Of a stretch of 5,020 nt of DNA, positions 1-5,020 are shown piece after piece (positions within the stretch are counted from its first letter, which is position 1; every line of letters begins with the position of its first letter). The position numbers were made by a program, and so were the translations under genes. Where the stretch lies: the NCBI GenBank assembly GCA_947475795.1, contig CANJOX010000272.1, positions 1-5,020 on the forward strand. Direction: 5' to 3'. The notes under the pieces are model-generated. The model had not been told where the DNA came from and did no database searches. It saw nothing but the letters and a program-made list of their open reading frames with translations. This stretch comes from Gemmatimonadota bacterium (GTDB lineage: Bacteria; Gemmatimonadota; Gemmatimonadetes; Gemmatimonadales; Gemmatimonadaceae).

Positions 1-33
1 CACCTCGTCCCGGTTCAACAGCAGCAGGTCCAT
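1..33 (-). CDS. Start of an ornithine cyclodeaminase-like protein (partial, cut by window edge)
   Basis: Only the first 11 codons are present, starting at the ATG at 33-31 and reading MDLLLLNRDEV before the window ends. A short run of Leu followed by a polar turn and Glu-Val is the usual opening of the ornithine cyclodeaminase / mu-crystallin family, NAD(P)-dependent enzymes that act on ornithine, related amino acids or cyclic imines. The start lies four bases after the stop of the permease gene (40-38), the same spacing as the upstream gene pair, so translation in one operon is likely. No clear Shine-Dalgarno sequence precedes it. Eleven residues cannot prove a family: that a gene starts here is fairly likely from spacing, and the family name is a suggestion. 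Confidence 0.45.
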   Translation of the reverse strand, partial: MDLLLLNRDEV

Positions 34-37
34 GGCG

Positions 38-892
38 CTACCGCTTGAACGCGGCGCGCAGCATCACCGTCGACGTGTATACGATCACGGCGATCACGAC
101 CCACCGCAGCAGGTCCAGCGGCAGCTCCTTCACCACGAACGCGGCGATCGGCACGGCCGCGAGCCCGGCGATCGCGATGATGAGGCTGACCTTCCGGTCG
201 TAGGCGCCCGCGGCAATGAAGCGCACCGACGCGGGCGGCATCAGAAACGCGCACGAGCCCATCATGATGGGAAAGGCGACCCGTGGTGACATACCCAGCG
301 CGAAGACGAGGGCCATGCAGGGCGCGTAGAGGCCCACGCCGGCCGTCATCAGCGCGCCGAGCAGCGCGTTCACCACGACGGCGATCACAAGCGACGCGCC
401 CACGAGGCCGATTGCGTCACCACCGCCCTGAATCCAATCGAGGCTTCGCGCCACCATGAACCCGGCGGTGATGAGCAGCGCGAAGCCCATCGTCGTCCGG
501 ATGCGCCGCTCGTCGAGCCGCGCCACCACACCGGCCCCGACCACCGCGCCCACGCCGGCCGCCAGCAGCAGCAGCACCAGCGTGAGCGGATCGACCTCGA
601 TGATGGTGATGAAGATGAGCGCCTGCAGCAGCACCGCTGGCGTGTTGGCCACGTTCAGCGTGCCGGGAATCTTCCGGGCTTCGATCTGGCCCGTGAACTG
701 GAACAGCGCCGTCTGCGGCGCAAAACAGCCGATGCCGAGCACGTCGAAGAAGTTCGTGACGAGGCCGATCAGTGCGGTGGAGAGCCAGCGGCCGGCGGCG
801 AGGTCGTGCCAGTGGCGCCGGATGTCGCGCGTGAGCACGGCGACGAACCATGTGGCCAGCAGCGCGATCGCGACCCAGATGAAGGCGATCAT
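38..892 (-). CDS. TSUP-family (TauE/SafE-like) inner-membrane permease
   Basis: A 284-residue, very hydrophobic protein of the sulfite exporter TauE/SafE (TSUP) superfamily, which moves small organic or sulfur-containing anions across the cytoplasmic membrane; its own substrate cannot be read from sequence. About eight or nine hydrophobic stretches are visible, near residues 2-20, 37-66, 82-100, 103-125, 134-150, 161-200, 204-222, 234-254 and 261-280. The two halves look related, as in this family: a Gly/Pro-containing re-entrant segment near 43-65 (TNFFDVLGIGCFAPQTALF) is echoed near 179-207 (LMTAGVGLYAPCMALVFALG). Length is typical. The start was set at the ATG at 892-890 because the frame further upstream runs through the decayed serine ammonia-lyase and encodes only Arg/Pro-rich out-of-frame sequence. 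It follows the upstream stop by four bases without a clear Shine-Dalgarno, so translation is probably coupled. The family is clear; substrate and direction are unknown. Confidence 0.87.
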   Translation of the reverse strand: MIAFIWVAIALLATWFVAVLTRDIRRHWHDLAAGRWLSTALIGLVTNFFDVLGIGCFAPQTALFQFTGQIEARKIPGTLNVANTPAVLLQALIFITIIEVDPLTLVLLLLAAGVGAVVGAGVVARLDERRIRTTMGFALLITAGFMVARSLDWIQGGGDAIGLVGASLVIAVVVNALLGALMTAGVGLYAPCMALVFALGMSPRVAFPIMMGSCAFLMPPASVRFIAAGAYDRKVSLIIAIAGLAAVPIAAFVVKELPLDLLRWVVIAVIVYTSTVMLRAAFKR

Positions 893-896
893 CGGT

Positions 897-1550
897 TTAG
901 GCCGTAAAGGCCGTGCGGGTCCGTTCGCCGTCGCCGCGCGCGAGGGCGGCCTCGATGCGCTTGGCCGACGGCGTGATCGATGAACACGCCAATGAGGCCC
1001 GCCGCCGGCATCGCTCGTACCATCTCGTCCTCCGACAGCCCCAGCGTCGTGCCGACGCCGAGGACCGCGTCGGGGAGCTCGTCGGGGAGCTCGTCGGGGA
1101 GCTCGTCGGGGAGCGCGCCGGGGAGCGCGCCGCACGAGCCCGCCGTGAGCGCGGCGACCTGATTGAGGATGTCACCGGGCGACCGCACGTACACGAGGCG
1201 TTGTGCAGCGTGAGTTGGTACGTGTTGGGATGCGTCGCGCCGATCGGGCGGATGTCGATCGTGGTGGTGAGCCCCGCCTCGGCGAGTCCCTGCAGGTAGC
1301 TGGGGAGACGCTCGTCGTCGGCCTCCCAGCCGAGGAAGCCGCTGAAGAGCCCCATGTCGGAGCCCTGTCCCTTGTGCGTGGTGGCGAGCGAGCCGTTGGG
1401 GTCGTATCCGACGGAGGCGCTGGTGCTCTCGCCGTCCATGAGGTCGCGGCAGATCCGGCCGATGCGCAGCGATGCCGCGCAGTGCGAGCTGGCAGGCCCC
1501 CGCATCACGGGGCCGATGACGTCGTTGAAGATGCTGGGATACGTGGTCAT
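897..1550 (-). pseudogene. Decayed single-chain L-serine ammonia-lyase (serine dehydratase), two internal deletions
   Basis: Three pieces of an iron-sulfur L-serine ammonia-lyase (serine to pyruvate and ammonia) are recognisable. Piece 1, ATG at 1550 to about 1197, is the start of the beta domain: IFNDVIGPVMRGPASSHCAA, then a DPNGSLATTH segment, GSDMGLF, and IGATHPNTYQLTL. Piece 2, about 1200-979, lies in another leftward frame and matches the alpha domain: SPGDILNQVAALTAGSCGALPG, then LGVGTTLGLSEDEMVRAM and AAGLIGVFI. Piece 3, 983-900, returns to the first frame and resembles an alpha-chain tail (SSITPSAKRIEAALARG). The rest of the beta domain, the front of the alpha domain and the later alpha part with the Cys residues that hold the iron-sulfur cluster are missing. 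About 217 codons remain, against roughly 450 or more expected, so activity is very unlikely. The first frame nevertheless stays open from 1550 to the TAA at 899-897, four bases before the permease. Pieces 1 and 2 are firm family matches; piece 3 is less certain. An assembly error cannot be excluded. Confidence 0.8.
1069..1128. repeat. 12-bp tandem repeat, five units, inside the serine ammonia-lyase remnant
   Basis: Five head-to-tail 12-base units begin at 1069. The first three are exact (gtcggggagctc), the fourth ends in gc instead of tc, and the fifth also starts gcc. Read leftward in the alpha-domain frame, the units encode LPGA or LPDE, so the conserved GALPGA-VLGVG motif is split by about 16 extra residues (48 bases, four units). 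Removing four units restores the expected motif, which indicates in-frame slippage expansion of an original copy. The same repeat causes long but meaningless open frames on both strands here (Ser-Gly-rich, Val-Gly-Glu and Arg-Ala-Pro repeats). Confidence 0.92.
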
Positions 1551-1577
1551 CGCGCGGGTTCGGGAGGGGGAACTCGC

Positions 1578-1592
1578 CGCGAGTATATCGCG
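1578..1592 (-). promoter_or_regulatory. Possible -10 box and small inverted repeat ahead of the leftward operon
   Basis: Read leftward, TATACT at 1587-1582 is a good match to a sigma-70-type -10 hexamer, an AT-rich island in GC-rich surroundings. It would place transcription start about 25 bases upstream of the ATG at 1550. The hexamer lies within an inverted repeat with arms CGCGA (1578-1582) and TCGCG (1588-1592), which could be an operator. At the expected -35 distance the sequence is only TCGCGC, a poor match, and there is no purine-rich ribosome binding site before 1550. It is a candidate only. Confidence 0.3.
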
Positions 1593-1617
1593 CGATGGTC
1601 GACGGCGCGAGCATGGG

Positions 1618-1686
1618 CCCGACGCAAGGCACGCCAACCTTCTTGATGCCGTACGCCTTGTGTCCGTCGTGCGGCATGCCCTTCAT
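1618..1686 (-). pseudogene. C-terminal remnant of a second cytochrome b562-like gene
   Basis: Read leftward from 1686, this stretch encodes MKGMPHDGHKAYGIKKVG followed by VPCVG. It aligns without gaps to residues 130-152 of the intact b562-like protein at 5009-4548 (MKGMQREGHKEYRIKKAG and on), with 14 of 23 residues identical, including the GHKxY His expected to be the heme ligand. At DNA level 1639-1686 matches 4575-4622 at 42 of 48 positions, and the match extends to 1628/4564 at 50 of 59. There is no signal peptide, no helices 1-3 and no family-specific start; a TGA at 1707-1705 closes the same frame upstream. A one-base loss just above 1687 would explain why helix-like sequence (LVEDFNQVE) sits in the adjacent frame there. 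It is a 3'-end fragment left by duplication or rearrangement and cannot make a working protein. Confidence 0.72.
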
Positions 1687-1695
1687 TCGACCTGA

Positions 1696-1708
1696 TTGAA
1701 ATCTTCAA
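1696..1708 (+). promoter_or_regulatory. Inverted repeat TTGAA-N3-TTCAA upstream of the receptor gene
   Basis: A perfect 5+5 inverted repeat with a 3-base centre (atc) lies 19 bases before the receptor ATG. It is AT-rich compared with its surroundings, as regulator binding sites in GC-rich genomes often are. It sits just upstream of the ribosome binding site, where a bound protein would block expression. No known operator was recognised, and a repeat this short can arise by chance. I found no convincing -35/-10 pair for the rightward direction in 1551-1727. Confidence 0.25.
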
Positions 1709-1715
1709 CCAGCTC

Positions 1716-1720
1716 AGAGG
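1716..1720 (+). promoter_or_regulatory. Ribosome binding site of the TonB-dependent receptor
   Basis: AGAGG lies seven bases before the ATG at 1728, which is normal Shine-Dalgarno spacing. It supports that start, which also gives a complete signal peptide. It is the only clear Shine-Dalgarno sequence in the window; the leftward genes lack one. Confidence 0.65.
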
Positions 1721-1727
1721 CATCTGC

Positions 1728-4370
1728 ATGACGAGGCAACGAGCACTTCGCTGGGCCACGACGGCCCTGCTACTCCTTGGTGGTTCGGTCGCCCAGGCGT
1801 TCGCCCAGGGCACGATCGGTGCGGTCGGCGGCGTGGTGCGCACCGCGAATGGAGCGGCGGCCGAACGGGCCACCGTCACCGTCGCGGCCGACGCGGGTAC
1901 CGCTGTCCGGCGGGCGCTCACGGGTGCCGACGGGCGTTACGCGGTCACGGATCTCCCGCCCGGCAGCTACACGGTGTCGGCGGCGCTGATCGGATTCCAG
2001 CCGCAGTCCAAAACCGGTGTCGTGGTGTCCACCGGCACCACCAGCGTGGACTTCACGCTCGCACTGCGCCCGCTCAATGCGGTCACCGTCACCGCCTCGC
2101 TGCGCGAGGAGACGCTCGCCGACGTGCCGTTCTCGGTGGCGACGGCCTCCGCGCAGACGATGCGCCAACGCGGTATGGGCAATATCGAGCAGATCGCGAT
2201 GCAGGTGGCGGGGTTGAGCGTGCAGAACCTCGGACCCGGCCAGAGCCAGGTCGCCATCCGTGGCGCTTCGTCTGGGCAGATCGCCCGTGACCAGCCCGGC
2301 GTGAAGGAAGATGTCGGCGTGTATCTCGACGGCGTACCGATTTCCCTCTCGCTGTTCACCCCCGATCTCGATCTCTTCGACGTGAGCCGCGTGGAAGTGC
2401 TGCGCGGCCCGCAGGGCACCCTCTTCGGCTCCGGGTCGATGTCCGGCACGGTGCGCTACATCAGCGGCCAGCCGGAGCTGGGCGTGCACCGAAAGTTCGG
2501 TCAAGTCGGTGCGAACGCAATCAGCGGCGGCGGCGCGGGGCGCGATGTGAAGCTGGGCCTGAATGTGCCCGTGGGCGACAAGGTTGCCGTGCGCGTGGTG
2601 GGCTACTCCGACGTGACCGGCGGCTTCATCGACGCCGTCCAGCCCGACGCCCGCATCACGCAGAACGTGAATGACGGATCGAAGACGGGCATGCGCGCGG
2701 TGCTCCGCTTCGAGCCCAGTGACCGGTTCTCCATCACGCCGCGCCTCGTGGCGCAGCGGGTGCAGGCGAACGGGTGGAACCGTCAAGATGCCTTCAATAT
2801 TCTGGCCAATCCGTACACGACGACGCGGCCGCCGGTTACGCTGGGTGACCGCCAGCAGTTTACGCAGATCGGCGAGCCGTACACCGACGACTTCGTGATG
2901 GGCGACGTGAACATGACGTGGCACCGGGGAACGACCAATCTGACGTCGGTCACGTCGTACGGCACGCGCGACATTCTGGCGGTGCGCGATGCCGGAGCAC
3001 TGACCGCGAGCATCACCGGCGGCAGCCTCGGACTGCCGGCCCGGGTGTACACGCTGAACGCGCCGCTCAACGATCAGACGAACACCTCGGCGTTCACGCA
3101 GGAACTCCGCCTCGCCGGCAGCGGCCCGTCCGTACGGTGGCTCGTGGGCGCGTTCGCCAGCCGCAATCGGCGTGACTACGGGCAACGTATCTCGGTGACC
3201 GGATTCGAGGCCCTCTCCAAGGTCCCCACGAAATCCGCGTACGCGCAGCAGGACGAACTGTTCTGGTCGTCACTGGCGTACACGTTGTCGCAGACCGCCC
3301 TGTTTGGCGAAGCGACGTATACGGCCAGCCCGCGCCTGAACCTGACCGCCGGCGCCCGGTCCTACCACTTCAGCGAGCAGCGTTCCCAGATCTTCGACGG
3401 CCTGTTCGGCGCCGATGACAGCGGCAAGCCGGTGTCGAATCCGGGGGCGGTGAACGCGAACGGGTTTGTGCCGCGCGTGATGGCCAGCTGGCAAGCCACC
3501 GCGCGCACCACGCTCAATGCGCAGCTGTCGCGCGGATTCCGCCTTGGCGGCATCAACGATCCGATCAACGTGACGCTGTGCACGGCGGCGGACCGCGCCA
3601 CATTCAGCGGCCGCAACGGATGGAAAGACCAGACGGCGTGGAACTACGAAGCGGGCGCGAAGTCCGAGCTGTTCGGGGGCAAGGGGAGCCTCAACGTGTC
3701 CGCCTACAGCATGGACATCAGCGATCTCCAGCTCACGGTGACCGCCGGCTCGTGCTCGTCGCGACTGGTGTTCAACGTGCCCAAGGCGCGGAGCCAGGGC
3801 GTTGAACTCGAGTTCACCGCGCAGCCCAATGCGCACTGGGATGTGGCGGCCTCGGTGGCGCTGAATAACGCGCAGCTCAAGTCCAGTCTCACGTCGACGT
3901 CGTCGTCGGGCGTCGTGAGCAGCGTGTCCGGAATCACCGACGGCAATCGCCTGCCGAGCGTGCCGAGGGAGCAGGTCTCGTTGGCGGCGACGTACCGGTG
4001 GCGGGTCCGCAGTGGCTGGAATGCCTCCGCGACCGGCACGTTCAACCACGTGGGGTCGCGCTACACGTCGATTGACGACCTCGCCCAAGGCTTCGGGACG
4101 GTTGACCTGAACTCCTTTGGGGCGAACACCATCGGACGCCCGCTCACGCAGTCCACGTTCCAGTTCAGCGCAGAGCTGCCGGCGTACCAGCTGCTGAACC
4201 TGAGAGGCGCCCTGAGCCACGGCCAGTGGGAAATGTCGGTCTTTGCGCACAACCTCACCGACACCGCGGCGCGACTCGCGCTCGATCGTGAACGCGGCAC
4301 CCGCGCCCGTGTGGGCTACCTCACCAACCCCCCGCGCACGATGGGGCTGGGGCTGCGCTTCGAGTACTAG
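1728..4370 (+). CDS. TonB-dependent outer-membrane receptor with N-terminal carboxypeptidase-regulatory-like domain
   Basis: An intact 880-residue outer-membrane transporter that would import a scarce ligand using energy passed from the inner membrane by TonB-ExbB-ExbD. In order: a signal peptide (about 1-27; charged start, hydrophobic ALLLLGG core, cut near AFAQ); a carboxypeptidase-regulatory-like beta-sandwich (about 28-113, with GADGRYAVTDLPPGSYTV); a TonB-box-like NAVTVTA at 117-123; a plug domain (about 125-245) with VGVYLDGVPI at 197-205 and the typical end VEVLRGPQGTLFGSGSMSG at 222-240; then a beta barrel to the C-terminus, closing in GLRFEY with the terminal aromatic residue common in outer-membrane proteins. 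Length is usual for the family. A Ser-rich stretch around residues 720-735 probably lies in an exposed loop. The start is supported by AGAGG seven bases upstream. The gene stands alone, divergent from the permease operon and convergent with the b562-like gene. The ligand cannot be told: no siderophore, vitamin or SusD-type partner gene is visible. Confidence 0.95.
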   Translation: MTRQRALRWATTALLLLGGSVAQAFAQGTIGAVGGVVRTANGAAAERATVTVAADAGTAVRRALTGADGRYAVTDLPPGSYTVSAALIGFQPQSKTGVVVSTGTTSVDFTLALRPLNAVTVTASLREETLADVPFSVATASAQTMRQRGMGNIEQIAMQVAGLSVQNLGPGQSQVAIRGASSGQIARDQPGVKEDVGVYLDGVPISLSLFTPDLDLFDVSRVEVLRGPQGTLFGSGSMSGTVRYISGQPELGVHRKFGQVGANAISGGGAGRDVKLGLNVPVGDKVAVRVVGYSDVTGGFIDAVQPDARITQNVNDGSKTGMRAVLRFEPSDRFSITPRLVAQRVQANGWNRQDAFNILANPYTTTRPPVTLGDRQQFTQIGEPYTDDFVMGDVNMTWHRGTTNLTSVTSYGTRDILAVRDAGALTASITGGSLGLPARVYTLNAPLNDQTNTSAFTQELRLAGSGPSVRWLVGAFASRNRRDYGQRISVTGFEALSKVPTKSAYAQQDELFWSSLAYTLSQTALFGEATYTASPRLNLTAGARSYHFSEQRSQIFDGLFGADDSGKPVSNPGAVNANGFVPRVMASWQATARTTLNAQLSRGFRLGGINDPINVTLCTAADRATFSGRNGWKDQTAWNYEAGAKSELFGGKGSLNVSAYSMDISDLQLTVTAGSCSSRLVFNVPKARSQGVELEFTAQPNAHWDVAASVALNNAQLKSSLTSTSSSGVVSSVSGITDGNRLPSVPREQVSLAATYRWRVRSGWNASATGTFNHVGSRYTSIDDLAQGFGTVDLNSFGANTIGRPLTQSTFQFSAELPAYQLLNLRGALSHGQWEMSVFAHNLTDTAARLALDRERGTRARVGYLTNPPRTMGLGLRFEY

Positions 4371-4468
4371 GTGGGGACCGCCGCGGCCGAGTGCGTCGCG
4401 TTGTCGCGCCAGTCTGCGCGGTCGTCCTTCCACGTTGCCATCGCCTCGGGCCGAGTCCCGTCGAGCAT

Positions 4469-4503
4469 GAACGGCCCCGAATCCTGAGGATTCGGGGCCG
4501 TTC
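4469..4503. terminator. Perfect 16-bp hairpin between convergent genes, probable bidirectional terminator
   Basis: GAACGGCCCCGAATCC (4469-4484) pairs perfectly with 4488-4503 around a 3-base loop (TGA). It lies 98 bases after the receptor stop and 44 bases after the stop of the leftward b562-like gene, so it could end transcription from both sides. Neither side has a run of T, so it is not a classical intrinsic terminator; U-poor hairpins in this position are common in GC-rich bacteria, and it could also protect 3' ends. The rest of 4371-4547 shows no gene I can support. Confidence 0.65.
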
Positions 4504-4526
4504 GTGTGCTGCGACCACGACGTCGT

Positions 4527-4551
4527 GTCAGTCGAGGTCAGTCGAGGTCAG
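4527..4551. repeat. 10-bp tandem repeat spanning the stop codon of the b562-like gene
   Basis: The unit gtcgaggtca occurs twice exactly (4531-4540, 4541-4550), with four more matching bases on the left and one on the right. Read leftward it is TGACCTCGAC twice and then TGAC, beginning with the gene's own TGA at 4550-4548. Because the unit is ten bases long, the three TGA triplets fall in all three frames. Confidence 0.85.
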
Positions 4552-5009
4552 TTCCCGCCCGGGGGCGCGCCGGCCTTCTTGATGCGGTACTCCTTGTGGC
4601 CTTCGCGCTGCATGCCCTTCATCTCGTCGTAGACGGCCACGGCGTCGGTATTCTTACCCGCCTTAATGGCGACCTGAAGCTTCTGCACCGTCGCGATGAG
4701 ATCCTTCATGCCTTTCTGATAGCCCGCGTTGAACTTGGCCTGTTCGGCCGCCGGCACCTTCGACTGCTTCTCCGGCTCCAGTGCGAGCGCCGCCTTGGCG
4801 TTCGTCTCGATGATGGCGAGCTGCTCGAGTGTGTTCGCGTTCTTCGAGGCGTCGTCGATCTGACGGCCAACGGCTTTGAAGGCCGCGTTCATCGCGCTCA
4901 TTTTCTTGCCGAGCGGCGTCTTTTCCTCGTCCTGCTGGGCATGGGCCACACTGGAAATTGCCAGCGCCAAGACGCAGGCGGCGCCAAACTGCCGGAGTCG
5001 CAGATGCAT
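4548..5009 (-). CDS. Exported cytochrome b562-like protein
   Basis: A 153-residue periplasmic protein of the cytochrome b562 family, four-helix bundles that hold one heme non-covalently. A signal peptide is clear at about 1-24 (RLRQF, then GAACVLALAISSV, cut after AHA). The mature part has four helix-like stretches, near 33-57, 60-76, 87-116 and 120-142. By manual alignment with E. coli cytochrome b562, LGKKMSAMN matches LEDNMETLN, so Met37 corresponds to heme ligand Met7, and the late EGHKEY His138 corresponds to His102. There is no CxxCH, so heme would not be bound covalently. The Lys/Gly/Pro tail after 142 is extra. The ATG at 5009 was chosen because it gives the full signal peptide; the window ends 11 bases upstream, and no Shine-Dalgarno is seen in them. 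The gene converges on the receptor, so shared transcription is unlikely. The redox role and actual heme binding are inferred; some family members have lost heme. Confidence 0.8.
   Translation of the reverse strand: MHLRLRQFGAACVLALAISSVAHAQQDEEKTPLGKKMSAMNAAFKAVGRQIDDASKNANTLEQLAIIETNAKAALALEPEKQSKVPAAEQAKFNAGYQKGMKDLIATVQKLQVAIKAGKNTDAVAVYDEMKGMQREGHKEYRIKKAGAPPGGN
4564..4622. repeat. Direct repeat partner of 1628-1686
   Basis: This segment, inside the end of the b562-like gene, matches 1628-1686 in the same orientation at 50 of 59 positions by eye, best in 4575-4622 (42 of 48). Several differences change amino acids, so the copies have drifted apart rather than being a recent duplication. 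The two copies bracket the receptor gene at a distance of about 2.9 kb. Confidence 0.75.
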
Positions 5010-5020
5010 GTGAAGTCGAG

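Noticed and set aside
1069..1128. CRISPR-like array
   Set aside because: The units are 12 bases, contiguous and without spacers, so this is a simple tandem repeat.
38..1135. Long leftward frame extending the permease to 365 residues
   Set aside because: The first 81 residues are Arg/Ala/Pro-rich and come from reading the 12-bp repeat and the ammonia-lyase remnant out of frame; the family start fits the ATG at 892.
1203..1646. Rightward frames of 147 and 113 residues opposite the ammonia-lyase remnant
   Set aside because: They are antisense to the recognisable beta-domain sequence and show no family features or ribosome binding site.
1770..3185. Long leftward frame of 471 residues opposite the receptor
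   Set aside because: It is His/Arg/Ala-rich with no recognisable domain and is the antisense shadow of a well-supported receptor gene in GC-rich DNA. The leftward frame at 3270-4433 is rejected for the same reason.
3892..3915. Short acg/tcg-rich low-complexity run inside the receptor
   Set aside because: It encodes a Ser/Thr-rich stretch that fits an outer loop of the barrel and keeps the reading frame.
4367..4468. Leftward 33-codon frame between the hairpin and the receptor end (contains WKDDRADWRDN)
   Set aside because: The composition looks protein-like and could be another gene fragment, but it has no ribosome binding site, starts right beside the hairpin, overlaps the receptor stop and matches no family I recognise.
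1628..4622. Composite transposon or insertion-sequence interpretation of the flanking repeats
   Set aside because: The repeats are coding sequence of a b562-like gene, not inverted ends, and no transposase or integrase lies between them.

Overview
The window is GC-rich bacterial chromosome. A TonB-dependent receptor with a cleavable signal peptide and a periplasmic b562-type protein point to a diderm (Gram-negative) host. A carboxypeptidase-regulatory-like domain in front of the receptor plug, together with general protein style, fits Gemmatimonadota. That assignment is a guess from family style; no marker gene is present.

Layout, left to right. (1) Positions 1-1550 hold a leftward gene string read from about 1590 towards 1: a decayed L-serine ammonia-lyase (1550-897), a TSUP/TauE-SafE-type membrane permease (892-38), and the first 11 codons of a gene that resembles an ornithine cyclodeaminase (33-1, cut by the window edge). 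Both junctions have exactly four bases between stop and start, so this looks like one operon. (2) Positions 1551-1727 are a short divergent intergenic region. It holds a possible -10 box for the leftward string, a leftward 3'-end fragment of a second b562-like gene, and the ribosome binding site of the receptor. (3) Positions 1728-4370 encode an intact TonB-dependent outer-membrane receptor, rightward. (4) Positions 4371-4547 separate two convergent genes and carry a perfect 16-bp hairpin plus a 10-bp tandem repeat that places stop codons in all three frames. (5) Positions 5009-4548 encode an exported cytochrome b562-like four-helix protein, leftward.

The intact genes are of known types: import across the outer membrane, a periplasmic heme-type protein and an inner-membrane anion permease. 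The unusual part is genome decay. The serine ammonia-lyase has lost two large internal pieces, and its remaining parts lie in two alternating reading frames. The outer parts share one frame, which stays open up to four bases before the permease start. A 12-bp unit has expanded in frame inside a conserved motif of the same remnant. The C-terminal coding end of the b562-like gene recurs upstream of the receptor, so the receptor lies between direct repeats of about 59 bp (about 85% identical by eye). I see no convincing new multi-gene system; the serine ammonia-lyase remnant and the duplicated b562 end are the parts most worth checking.
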